Assembly (NCBI GenBank): GCA_964499235.1
Contig: CAZCKC010000020.1
Coordinates: forward strand, 1 to 32,359
Direction of reading: 5' to 3'
Length of the DNA stretch: 32,359 nucleotides
Origin: JAFGRR01 sp964499235
Lineage (GTDB): Bacteria; Planctomycetota; Phycisphaerae; UBA1845; Fen-1342
Shown: positions 1-7,616 of the stretch, piece after piece
How positions within the stretch are numbered: position 1 is the first letter of the stretch
Layout: every line of letters begins with the position of its first letter
The notes under the pieces: generated by a model
What the model was told of the DNA's origin: nothing
What the model saw: only the letters and a program-made list of their open reading frames with translations
The model's database searches: none
Translations under genes and position numbers: made by a program

Positions 1-1289
1 GAGGGGTGGCTGACCTTCTTGGTCCAGCTCATGTCGCTGATATGCAGGAGGCCGTCGATGCCCTCTTCGATCTCGACGAAGGCGCCGTAATTGGTGAGGT
101 TGCGGACGGTGCCCTCGACGACGGTGCCGGGCGGGTACTTCTGGGCGACGGTGGTCCAGGGGTTGACCTCGGTCTGCTTCATGCCGAGGGAGATCTCCTG
201 CTTCTCCTTGTTGATATCGAGCACGACCACGTCGATCTTGTCGCCGGCGTTGACGACCTCGGAGGGGTGGTTGATGCGGCGGGTCCAGCTCATCTCGGAG
301 ATGTGGACGAGTCCTTCGATGCCGGGCTCGAGCTTCACGAACGCGCCGTAGTTGACGATGTTGACGACTTCGCCGGAGACCTGCGAGGTGACGGGGTACT
401 TCTGCTCGACGTTCTCCCAGGGGTTGCCCTGCTTCTGCTTGAGGCCCAGGGCGATCTTTTCCTTTTCGCGGTCGATCGAGAGGATCTTGACCTCGACCTC
501 CTGCTCGATCTTGAGCATCTGGCTCGGGTGGTCGAGCCGGTCCCAGCTCATGTCGGTGATGTGCAGCAGCCCGTCGATGCCGCCGAGATCGACGAACGCG
601 CCGAAGTCGGCGATGTTCTTGACCACGCCCGCGCGGAGCTGGCCGACCTCGATCTCCTCCATCAGCTTCGACTTCGCGGTGGCGCGCTCTTCCTCGATGA
701 GCTTGCGGCGCGAGATGACGATGTTGCGGCGGTCCTTGTCGATTCGCAGGATCTTCGCCTGGATCTCCTGGTTGATGTAGTCGCCGATCTCGGCCGGGCG
801 GCGGATGTCGACCTGTGACGCGGGCAGGAAGACCGGCACGCCGATGTCGACCAGCAGCCCGCCCTTGATCTTGCGGGTGACGCGCCCGGTGACGACATCG
901 CCTTCGGCGCACTCATCGACGATCCGCTTCCAGTTCAGCACGCGGTCGGCGCGGCGCTTGGAGAGCAGCACGAGCCCGGTCTCCGGCTCGATGTGCTCGA
1001 GCAGGACCTTGACCTCGTCACCGACGTCGAGTTGCGAGGGGTCTTCCCACTCGTCCAAAGCCACGACGCCTTCGCTCTTCAGGCCGACGTCCAGCAGCAC
1101 CTCGGTGTTGCCGATGCGGATCACGCGGCCGGAGAGGATCGCGTCGCTGTCGTGCTCTTTGCCGGTGCCCTCGAGTTCGCCCTCGAGGTAGAGGTCGTCG
1201 TGGGCGTCCCTGCCCAGCGCGGATTGAATGGCGGATTCGATATCGGTGTCCGCGACGTCGATGTCGCGGATGAGTGCGTAGTCAACCAT
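1..1289 (-). CDS. rpsA: 30S ribosomal protein S1 (5' part, runs off the window)
   Basis: S1 binds mRNA on the small ribosomal subunit and helps load it for initiation. The minus frame is open from an ATG at 1289 to the window edge, giving about 429 codons of the N-terminal part. Five S1 (OB-fold) repeats can be read. The first two, beginning near DAILSGRVIR and GDVVTGRVTR, are the divergent ribosome-docking type. Three closely similar RNA-binding repeats follow, each with a YGAF/FGAFV core and a GLLHI or GLVHISEMSW signature; the fifth is cut by the window end. The N-terminus starts MVDYALIRDIDV. A CCGAGG sequence lies about 12 nt before the ATG. The plus-strand open frames here are shadows. 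The upstream gap of about 200 nt holds a plausible promoter. The S1 identity is secure; total length and gene end cannot be seen. Confidence 0.95.
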   Translation of the reverse strand, partial: MVDYALIRDIDVADTDIESAIQSALGRDAHDDLYLEGELEGTGKEHDSDAILSGRVIRIGNTEVLLDVGLKSEGVVALDEWEDPSQLDVGDEVKVLLEHIEPETGLVLLSKRRADRVLNWKRIVDECAEGDVVTGRVTRKIKGGLLVDIGVPVFLPASQVDIRRPAEIGDYINQEIQAKILRIDKDRRNIVISRRKLIEEERATAKSKLMEEIEVGQLRAGVVKNIADFGAFVDLGGIDGLLHITDMSWDRLDHPSQMLKIEQEVEVKILSIDREKEKIALGLKQKQGNPWENVEQKYPVTSQVSGEVVNIVNYGAFVKLEPGIEGLVHISEMSWTRRINHPSEVVNAGDKIDVVVLDINKEKQEISLGMKQTEVNPWTTVAQKYPPGTVVEGTVRNLTNYGAFVEIEEGIDGLLHISDMSWTKKVSHP

Positions 1290-1428
1290 GTAGTTTGAAA
1301 GCCTCGGTGTTGGCTGGCGTTGCGGATCGCCCCGGCCGCAATGCCAAGCGAATGGGGGAAGGTGGTAAGGGGCCAAGCCGCTGCCGCGCGACGGACCACC
1401 CGCCGCTTCCGAGAGGGCGCGGAGGGAA

Positions 1429-1458
1429 AATGTACCACGCCGCCAGCGGGTTTGCCAA
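1429..1458 (-). promoter_or_regulatory. Candidate sigma70-type promoter for rpsA
   Basis: On the minus strand TTGGCA (1458-1453) is followed after 18 nt by TACATT (1434-1429). This would start transcription near 1422 and leave a leader of about 130 nt before the rpsA ATG. It lies in the gap between the TauE gene stop and rpsA, where a promoter is expected. The -10 matches only four of six consensus bases. The rest of the 1290-1494 gap shows no gene. Confidence 0.35.
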
Positions 1459-1494
1459 GCGCAACCTACGATTTCCGCTGCGGTTGCAGGTCTG

Positions 1495-2337
1495 CTAGGC
1501 GGTGATTAGGCGGACGCCCGCGACGAGCAGGACGCCCTGAAATCCGAGCCGCAGGGTCTGCACCGGCAGGCGGTGCGTCAGGCCAGCCCCGAGCCAGGCG
1601 CCCACGAGCGCGGTCGGCACGAGCCAGAACGCGAGTTGGAAGCCCTGGATCGCCTGGAGCTGCGTCTCGCGGTTCACAGCGATCGCCGTCAGGATCGTGG
1701 TCAGGACCGCGATCGGGAGGATCGTGGCGGCCGAGGTGGCGATGGCATTCCGCGTGGGGACACCCAGCAGGATCCGCTGCGCGGGCACTGCCCAGACGCC
1801 GCCGCCGATGCCGAGGAGGCCCGCCAGGACGCCGGCCGGCAGCCCGACCACGCTTCCGAGGAGGGCGATGCGGCCGGGCCGGTGGGAGGGCGGCGGTTCG
1901 CCCTCTCGCTCGGGCTTGCCGAACGTGGCTCGGTAGAGGTTGTAGCCGGCTGTCAGGATCAGGAAACCGCCGAAGAGCCGTCGCAGCACCCAGGTCTGCT
2001 CGTCCACGAGGTAGGTGCTCAGGAAGACGCCCAGGACGACGCCGAGGAGGGCGAAGGGGAGGATGCCGAACATGAGTCGCCATTGGAGGGCGTTGGCACG
2101 TAGGTGACGCGTGATGGCGGGAGCGCTCAGGAAGATCGTCGTGGTGATGGCGGCGAGCTTGTAGAGGTGGAAGGACTCGATGCCGAACCGCTGGCCGAGA
2201 AAGATGGCCATGCCCGGGATCATGACCACGCCGCCGCCGATGCCGAGCATGCCGCCGAGCATGCCGGCGGTGGCCCCGATCAGGATGAGCTCCAGGATCT
2301 GGATGCCCGTGAGCGGTTCAGGCAAGCGGGGCCCCAA
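1495..2337 (-). CDS. TauE/SafE family membrane exporter
   Basis: This is a polytopic inner-membrane protein of the TauE/SafE (DUF81) family, members of which are linked to export of sulfite, sulfoacetate or other small anions. The 280 residues are almost all hydrophobic, with about eight membrane segments. The two family half-motifs are visible: GMLGGMLGIGGGVVMIPG near residues 25-42 and AGLLGIGGGVWAVPA near 172-186, the mark of the internal duplication. The start is TTG at 2337, directly after the TGA of the upstream gene at 2338-2340, so translation is probably coupled. No ATG exists upstream of the first membrane helix and no strong Shine-Dalgarno is seen. The substrate cannot be told from sequence; no taurine or sulfite genes are nearby. 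Confidence 0.85.
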   Translation of the reverse strand: MGPRLPEPLTGIQILELILIGATAGMLGGMLGIGGGVVMIPGMAIFLGQRFGIESFHLYKLAAITTTIFLSAPAITRHLRANALQWRLMFGILPFALLGVVLGVFLSTYLVDEQTWVLRRLFGGFLILTAGYNLYRATFGKPEREGEPPPSHRPGRIALLGSVVGLPAGVLAGLLGIGGGVWAVPAQRILLGVPTRNAIATSAATILPIAVLTTILTAIAVNRETQLQAIQGFQLAFWLVPTALVGAWLGAGLTHRLPVQTLRLGFQGVLLVAGVRLITA

Positions 2338-3387
2338 TCAGCCGGCGAGCTGTCTTATCCCGAGTAATTCGCTTGCCACCGTGCGGATTCGGGGCAACGG
2401 GCCGGCAAAGCACCACGTGCGGCTGACGTCGCGGGTGTTGAAGAAGCTGGCCGCGTCCGCGGCGATCGAGTGGTATTCCATCTCGCCGAAGCCGCCGGCC
2501 GCCCCACTGTCGTTGTAGAACTGCAGGGCGATGTCGCGGCGGTCGCGGGCGTCGCCGGGGTAGTCGGCGTAGGTCGCGCCGGGGAATACGGCCGTCTGGC
2601 GGACGACCAGGGTCGCGTTTTCGCCGTCCTGGCGGAGGTAGCCCATCAGCCCGCGCGTGTCGTGGGGGCGCAGGCCGAGCTTGTGCTGCTGGGTGCCGGT
2701 GACGGGGAAGACGAGATGTCCTTCGGCGACGCGGACGTGCTGGGAGAGGTCGGTGTGGAAGTAATCGACCTGCTCGGCGTCGGGACGGGTGGGGATCAGG
2801 ACCTCCCCGCCGGGCGGGATCTGCATCAGCTGCCAGAGCCCGTAGGCGGCGGCGGGGCGATCGGGGGCGGTGATGACGATGGCGCTGGCGATCTCGTAGC
2901 CGATGTAGTCGAGGTCGGCGACGTCGACGGGAGCTTCGGCCAGTCGGATCTGGCGGCGGGTTTCGAAGCGGAAGGGCTGGTTGCTGAGGAGGTTTTTGGC
3001 CTCGCCGGCGTTGCGCAGGGCGACGCCGAAGCTGTCGGACTGCTCCAGCGCCCAGTGGCCGGGATCGAGGTCGGGCGGGACGGCGTAGTTCTCGTGCGAG
3101 GGATTCTGCGGGTCGGAGAAGTGGAGCTCGATCTCTGGGGCGAGCCAGACGCGGTCGCCGCCGAGGTTCCACTCGCCAGCGCGGACGAAGCGCCGCAGAG
3201 CCTCGACGCCGGCGCAGGCCGCCGAGTTGACCCACAACAGGTTGCCGTGCTGGGGGCCGGGGAAGATACCGATGATGCGGGCGGCGTGCTCAGTGACCAG
3301 CAGGGTGGCATCGCGGTGGGCCAAGCGGTGGGGCTGGAGGCCCGCCTGCTCGCAGAGGGTGTACAGAGCCAAGCCTTCTTCGGGCAT
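2338..3387 (-). CDS. DUF6786-like protein, probably sugar-mutarotase fold
   Basis: This 349-residue protein has no signal peptide or membrane segment. It resembles planctomycete proteins annotated DUF6786, which look like beta-sandwich galactose-mutarotase-like proteins; that recall is from memory and not checked. Visible segments that fit the fold include GNLLWVNSAA, GGDRVWLAPE and the C-terminal MEYHS. The frame opens at 3429, but I chose the ATG at 3387 because GGAGGTG sits about 6 nt upstream. It is followed without a gap by the TauE/SafE exporter, so the two form a unit. A cytoplasmic carbohydrate-related role is inference, and no catalytic residues can be assigned with confidence. Confidence 0.75.
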   Translation of the reverse strand: MPEEGLALYTLCEQAGLQPHRLAHRDATLLVTEHAARIIGIFPGPQHGNLLWVNSAACAGVEALRRFVRAGEWNLGGDRVWLAPEIELHFSDPQNPSHENYAVPPDLDPGHWALEQSDSFGVALRNAGEAKNLLSNQPFRFETRRQIRLAEAPVDVADLDYIGYEIASAIVITAPDRPAAAYGLWQLMQIPPGGEVLIPTRPDAEQVDYFHTDLSQHVRVAEGHLVFPVTGTQQHKLGLRPHDTRGLMGYLRQDGENATLVVRQTAVFPGATYADYPGDARDRRDIALQFYNDSGAAGGFGEMEYHSIAADAASFFNTRDVSRTWCFAGPLPRIRTVASELLGIRQLAG

Positions 3388-3446
3388 GCGTGGCACCTCC
3401 GGGGGGGCACGGGGCGAAAGCCCACGCATGCTAGCGGGCGGCGGGG

Positions 3447-3467
3447 CGGACGCAAGCGTTGCGTCCG
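3447..3467. repeat. Perfect 9-bp inverted repeat between divergent genes
   Basis: CGGACGCAA and TTGCGTCCG are separated by only GCG. The dyad lies between the start of the minus-strand DUF6786-like gene (3387) and the plus-strand phosphatase gene (3531). It could be an operator or a small extruded hairpin; nothing else supports either reading. Confidence 0.5.
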
Positions 3468-3493
3468 GGGGACGGGCTGAAGCGGCTTTCAGC

Positions 3494-3502
3494 TGCTATG
3501 AT
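3494..3502 (+). promoter_or_regulatory. Candidate extended -10 promoter for the phosphatase-like gene
   Basis: TGCTATGAT fits the extended -10 pattern TGnTATAAT with one mismatch. It would start transcription near 3509, 22 nt before the ATG at 3531. No convincing -35 element is seen, which an extended -10 does not require. Confidence 0.35.
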
Positions 3503-3530
3503 TCGGGGAGCCAGTTGAAGGAGTGCACGG

Positions 3531-4100
3531 ATGCAGTGGATGCAGCGAACGCAGCGACGGGGCGCGGTCGTCCCCGCATTGGTCGTGGCGGCTTTTGGAT
3601 TGGGCGTGGCGGCGGCGGCTGTCCTGGATCAGACGCCGAAGCGCTTCGGCGTGGTGGTGCCGGGCGAGCTCTATCGCAGCGGCGGGCCGCTGAGCCCGGG
3701 GCAGGTGGCCTGGTTGCACGAGCGGCACGGGATCACGCGGATCATCTGCCTGCTGAACCCGGAAGACCCCGACGCGCGCGAGGCGATCTTCGCGGAGCGT
3801 GACGCGGCCGTCACGCGGGGCATCGAGTGGATCAACATCCCGATGGGCGGGAGCGGCGAGCACGAGCCGCCGCAGCGGAAGGAAGTGCTGGCGTTGCTGA
3901 CGCAGCCGGATCCGCCGCCGACGCTGGTGCATTGTGCGGCCGGCGTGAACCGGGCGGGGCTGGCGATCGGGCTGTGGCGGGCGGAGACGCAGGGCTGGAC
4001 GTGGGAGCAAATCCACGCCGAGCTGCTGGCGAACGACTTCGAGGACCTGCTGAAGCACGAGACGATGCGGGCGGCGTTGAAGGAAGCCGCGGCGGATTGA
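3531..4100 (+). CDS. Membrane-anchored dual-specificity/tyrosine phosphatase-like protein
   Basis: The 189-residue product has a basic N-terminus, one hydrophobic helix at about residues 12-31, then a phosphatase-like domain. The domain opens with GELYRSGGPL, a common start in small bacterial dual-specificity phosphatases, and ends with the P-loop HCAAGVNRAG. In it Cys135 and Arg141 form the CX5R catalytic signature. The loop before it (INIPMGGSGEHE) has no obvious aspartate to act as general acid; glutamates lie there instead, so activity is uncertain. Topology suggests an anchored protein with most of the chain on one side of the membrane. AAGGAG lies 8 nt before the ATG. It is divergent from the DUF6786-like gene and convergent with the glycosidase. 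The substrate is unknown. Confidence 0.8.
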   Translation: MQWMQRTQRRGAVVPALVVAAFGLGVAAAAVLDQTPKRFGVVVPGELYRSGGPLSPGQVAWLHERHGITRIICLLNPEDPDAREAIFAERDAAVTRGIEWINIPMGGSGEHEPPQRKEVLALLTQPDPPPTLVHCAAGVNRAGLAIGLWRAETQGWTWEQIHAELLANDFEDLLKHETMRAALKEAAAD

Positions 4101-4156
4101 CCGCGGCCCTTACACGCAATCGTTCCAGCTGCATTCCTCCGCCCTTCGCCTAATTC

Positions 4157-6409
4157 CTACGGCGCAGTGCTGACGTCCAGTGATCCGATTCCCTTTCGAG
4201 CGTAGCGGCGGCCGTCGATGCGGGCGGCGAGCGTTTGGCTGTCCCAGGTGACCTCGACGGGGCGGCCGGCGACCTGGCAGTTGGTCAGCGCGAAGTGCTC
4301 CAGGCCAAAATCGAGGGGCGCGATGATGATTCGGCCGTCGGGTTGCGGGCGGAGGCCGACGACGTACTTGATGAGCAGGTCGATGATCCAGCTGTGCATG
4401 TACTCCTCGGTGCCGCGGAAGAAGGGGGCCTGGCCGGTAAGCGGGTTGTAGTACTCGTAGCTGGTCGGCTGATCGAGGTCACGATCGACGAACAGCATGT
4501 GGATGAAGCGGCGCAGGAACTCGGTGGCGTAGCGCTCGAGCCGGCGGTCGAGGTGCAGTGCGGCCCGCGCGAGCACCTCGGCGATGTGCGAGTTGGTCAT
4601 CAGCCACGTGCGCCCGTTCCAGGGGCAGTTCTTGCGCTTCTTGAGCCAGCGGCCGAAGGGGTCGGCCGTCTGGTCGTCGAGCGCCGTCGACGGGGCGGGG
4701 AAGGGGGTCCAGAAGGCGTTCTTGTCGAGGAGGTGGCGGCGGAGCGTGGCGACGTGCGCGCGGCCGACGAGGTCGGTGAGGAACGGGTAGAAGTCGGTCA
4801 AGGCGCGGACGGGTGAGCGCTTGCCGGTCTGCGGGTGGACGTCGCAGAACTTCTGGCGCCGCGGGTCCCACATGCGCCGGTGGATTGCGTTGCCGGTCTC
4901 GGCGGCGGCTTGCTGCCAGCGGCCGTGAGCGCGCGTGTCGCCGAGCGTTTCGGCCATCCAGGCGAGGGCCTGTTGCAATCGGTAGATGTAGACGGTGGCG
5001 TCGACGCCCTTGAGCTGGAACGGCCCCCACTCGTCAGCCTTGCGATCGACGAAGAGGTAGCGGCTCATGTACTCCTGGCCGGTTTCGGCCTGGTTGCACA
5101 CGTCGTAGAGCCGCCAATTCTCCTGGTCGCGCTGGCGGTCGAACCACTGGGCGTAGCGGGCGAGCGGCTCGTAGCAGGTGCGGAGGAAGCGGCGTTCGGG
5201 GTGGATGCTATAGACGCTGCGGACGGCGCCGCCCCAGTCGCTGTGGTAGAGGTGGCCGGTGTGGCGGCGGCGGCTGGTCGCGCCGGTGAGCAGGCCGCCG
5301 TGGATGAAGCCGCTGGCGTCCTGCTCACGGAGGAAGTTGGTGATGCAGCCCTGGGCGAGCGCGGGGTCGTGCAGCCAGCGCAGGTCGCGGGGGAGGATCT
5401 GGGCGCTGTACGAGATCGCGTGTCGGAACCAGCCGGGGTTGATGCCTTCGAAGACGCAGGGTTCGCGGAGCGGGCCGGTGGCGTGATCGACGGCGTTGGC
5501 GCGGAGGCCGTACCAGCGGTAGTCGTAGTACTTCTGGAAGTAGGGATCGGAACAGGTGAAGTCGGGCGTCTGCGCGAGGTAGTCCTGCCAGGAGGGGACG
5601 CGCGGGGCGGCGGGCTGGCGGCGGGTGGCGGGAATGATGCGGCAGGCACCGACGAGTGTTGTCGAGCCGCCCGGCTTGAGTTGCAAGCGGCGATGCAGGG
5701 CGATGAAGACCTGCTTGCGCATCGGGCGGGCGTGGCGGTACTCGATGCCGCCCTCCCATTCGCAGACGTCGGGCAGCCAGCGGTCGAAGGTCTCGTAGAA
5801 CGGGGTCAGGTGCCAGTCGGGCCACTCGCCGCCGGGCTCGGAGGTCATGACCGCGCTGGACTGGTGGGCGGGCTGGCCGTCGGGGCGTGTGAGTGACCAG
5901 GCGAGACGGAGGCGGTGCTCGGCTTGGCCGGCCTCGTCGCTGGTTTCGTAGCGTCCGGTGACGCCGGATTGATTGCGCTGGGGCTGGCGGAAGAGCGGCG
6001 AGCCCAGATCGTAGGCGTCGACGCGGGCCCAGAGGACGAGGTCCAGCGTCCGCGGGCGGCGGGTGGTGTTCTTGAGCTGGAGCGTGCTCGTGAAGGCGTC
6101 TTCGAGCGTGATGGTTTTCGTTTCGTCGAGTCGCAAGCCCGGGGTGTCGAAGCGGGCGGTGAGGCGGTCCGGGCGCCAGCGGCGCGGGCCGGCGGTGAGG
6201 GCGAGCGGGCGGGCGTTTTCGAGCAGTGCCCAGGTCAACAGGGTCGGGAACTTCAACTCCAGGTATGTACCGGGGTCCCAGAAGCCGGGCTGATCGAGGT
6301 AGACGGGGAACTCGGGGGCCCAGAGAACGCGGCGGCCGCCGCTGACGAACCACTTGTGCTCGTTGGCGAGGGCTTCGAGGCGTTGCTCGGGTCGACGGGG
6401 GCGGGGCAT
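4157..6409 (-). CDS. GH63/MGH1-like (alpha/alpha)6-barrel glycoside hydrolase
   Basis: The 750-residue protein has no signal peptide. An N-terminal beta-rich region (about residues 1-260) contains FVSGGRRVLWAPEFPVYL. It is followed by a helical barrel (about 280-690) with aromatic-rich segments such as PCVFEGINPGWFRHA, LYHSDWGGAV, FYPFLTDLVG and NCPWNGRTWLMTNSHI. The last resembles the NGPTW/W-type segment of GH63 and mannosylglycerate-hydrolase-like enzymes. A short C-terminal beta region follows. The expected role is hydrolysis of an alpha-glycosidic sugar in the cytoplasm, but neither linkage nor catalytic acids can be assigned from sequence alone. I chose the ATG at 6409 over the upstream TTG because GGAG lies about 6 nt before it. 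It is convergent with the phosphatase gene, with only 56 nt between the stops and no clear terminator there. Confidence 0.75.
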   Translation of the reverse strand: MPRPRRPEQRLEALANEHKWFVSGGRRVLWAPEFPVYLDQPGFWDPGTYLELKFPTLLTWALLENARPLALTAGPRRWRPDRLTARFDTPGLRLDETKTITLEDAFTSTLQLKNTTRRPRTLDLVLWARVDAYDLGSPLFRQPQRNQSGVTGRYETSDEAGQAEHRLRLAWSLTRPDGQPAHQSSAVMTSEPGGEWPDWHLTPFYETFDRWLPDVCEWEGGIEYRHARPMRKQVFIALHRRLQLKPGGSTTLVGACRIIPATRRQPAAPRVPSWQDYLAQTPDFTCSDPYFQKYYDYRWYGLRANAVDHATGPLREPCVFEGINPGWFRHAISYSAQILPRDLRWLHDPALAQGCITNFLREQDASGFIHGGLLTGATSRRRHTGHLYHSDWGGAVRSVYSIHPERRFLRTCYEPLARYAQWFDRQRDQENWRLYDVCNQAETGQEYMSRYLFVDRKADEWGPFQLKGVDATVYIYRLQQALAWMAETLGDTRAHGRWQQAAAETGNAIHRRMWDPRRQKFCDVHPQTGKRSPVRALTDFYPFLTDLVGRAHVATLRRHLLDKNAFWTPFPAPSTALDDQTADPFGRWLKKRKNCPWNGRTWLMTNSHIAEVLARAALHLDRRLERYATEFLRRFIHMLFVDRDLDQPTSYEYYNPLTGQAPFFRGTEEYMHSWIIDLLIKYVVGLRPQPDGRIIIAPLDFGLEHFALTNCQVAGRPVEVTWDSQTLAARIDGRRYARKGIGSLDVSTAP

Positions 6410-6469
6410 CGCGCACTCCAATCTGCGAGGGTGTTGGCCTGCGGATTGTGGGCGCGCCGGGCGGGGATG

Positions 6470-6507
6470 AAAAGGAGGAGAGTCGCCGGGAGACCGCGGC
6501 GACTCTC
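6470..6507 (-). terminator. Intrinsic terminator after fliA
   Basis: A perfect 10-bp stem, GAGAGTCGCC with GGCGACTCTC around a 10-nt loop (6478-6507), lies 35 nt after the fliA stop. On the minus strand it is followed by CTCCTTTTC. It also separates fliA from the glycosidase gene transcribed in the same direction. Confidence 0.7.
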
Positions 6508-6542
6508 AACCGGAGGAAGAGGAGGCTCTTGGATGAGGGCAG

Positions 6543-7313
6543 CTAGGCGACGAGGTCGCAGGGCATGTTGCCGAAGCGGGCCCGCAGTTGCTCGATGATC
6601 TCGGCATGGCGCTGGCAGACGCGGGACTCGCTGACGCCGAGGACGGCGCCGATCTCGGCCATCGTGAGGCGCTCATAGTAGTAGAGGACGATGATGAGGC
6701 GGTCTTGCTCTTTGAGGCCGCGAGTGAGGTACTCGCGAATCAGCTCGCGTTCGGTGTGTTGGACCGGGCCGGGTCGCGGATCGGCGGGGACCAGTGAGCC
6801 AACGCGGGTCTCTTCGCGACGATCCATTGTGGTCTCCAGCGGGACGGAGTGGGCGGCCATCACGACCTTGCGCATCTTGTTGAACTTGCTGACCGACATG
6901 TCGAGCTCGTCTGCCATCTCCTTGGCGGTGGGGGCTCGGCCCTCTTCGGCCTGGAAGCGGCCTTCGGCGGCGCTGAAGGCGCGCTCGAAGTTGCGGCCGC
7001 TGCGGCCGAGGGGATCAATTTCGCGTTGCCAGTCGCGGATGGCGCCGACGATGCGCTGGCGGCAGTAGGTTTCGAACTTGACGCCGCGGTCGGGGTCGTA
7101 GGCGGCGACGGCGGCGATCAGGCCATCGAAGCCGGCGCTGGCGAGTTCATCGGCGGAAACGCGCGGCCAGAGGCGCCGTGACATAATCTCGGCGAGCTTG
7201 GTCACGATGGGCATGTAGTGCTCGACCAGCTCATTGCGTGCGGCGACTGACTTTGTTTTGCGATAAGTCGCCCAAACAGCCTGGATGCTTCTTTTGGCTT
7301 TCCCGCGTTCCAT
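6543..7313 (-). CDS. fliA: RNA polymerase sigma factor for flagellar operon, FliA/WhiG type (sigma28)
   Basis: The 256-residue protein has the order of group 3 sigma factors. Region 2 (about 28-97) contains the core-binding helix and the RQRIVGAIRDW element that recognises the -10. Region 3 (about 105-165) follows, then region 4 with a helix-turn-helix (about 190-248, LTMAEIGAVLGVSESRVCQ). It should direct polymerase to late flagellar genes such as the flagellins at 21-24 kb. I chose the ATG at 7313 because the frame opens only with non-family sequence upstream and AGGAG lies about 10 nt before this ATG. It stands alone, far from the flagellar block, with a terminator behind it and a long AT-rich leader region in front. 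No flgM anti-sigma gene is visible in the window. Confidence 0.92.
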   Translation of the reverse strand: MERGKAKRSIQAVWATYRKTKSVAARNELVEHYMPIVTKLAEIMSRRLWPRVSADELASAGFDGLIAAVAAYDPDRGVKFETYCRQRIVGAIRDWQREIDPLGRSGRNFERAFSAAEGRFQAEEGRAPTAKEMADELDMSVSKFNKMRKVVMAAHSVPLETTMDRREETRVGSLVPADPRPGPVQHTERELIREYLTRGLKEQDRLIIVLYYYERLTMAEIGAVLGVSESRVCQRHAEIIEQLRARFGNMPCDLVA

Positions 7314-7614
7314 CGTCTCGCGCTCCTGCTGTCCGCGTCCGTGCGGAGGTCGCCAAGGGGGGGCTGGCAAGAATGACCAGATGAGATGAGGGCATGGCGA
7401 CCGGTTCCGGATTCCCAGGTGACATCGGGGACTATCGCCCAATGCCAAACCACCGCTTTAACCATTTTTACTGCGTGAGATCCATTAACTCTTCCCAAAT
7501 TAACAGACATGTCGGGCGGACTGTATGTACCTGGGCACACGGTGTCCAGCGTAAATATGGTAAAATAGGTAAGAAATTTGCCGCCGTGAGCGATTTTGGG
7601 TTGCCGTGAGCGAT
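7314..7614. other. AT-rich intergenic region upstream of fliA
   Basis: About 300 nt separate fliA from the GH3 gene stop. The part from 7450 to 7600 is much richer in A+T than its surroundings, as expected for a control region. On the minus strand TAAA (7460-7457) is followed after 18 nt by GCGATAG (7438-7432), a loose match to a sigma28 promoter with spacing 1-2 nt too long. Several TATTTT/TAAAAAT stretches could be -10 elements, but no pair with a good -35 stands out. I see no convincing gene on either strand. Confidence 0.5.
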
Positions 7615-7616
7615 TT
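7583..7616. repeat. Two 14-nt direct repeats, period 20, at the GH3 gene stop
   Basis: GCCGTGAGCGATTT occurs at 7583-7596 and again at 7603-7616. The second copy overlaps the TAA of the GH3 gene (7615-7617). Two copies exactly two helical turns apart could be binding sites or a small local duplication. Confidence 0.7.

Noticed and set aside
4107..4133. Short similarity of the spacer (CCTTAC, CAATCGTTCC) to the one at 14991-15010
   Set aside because: It covers only two short blocks with different spacing; too little to call a repeat family.
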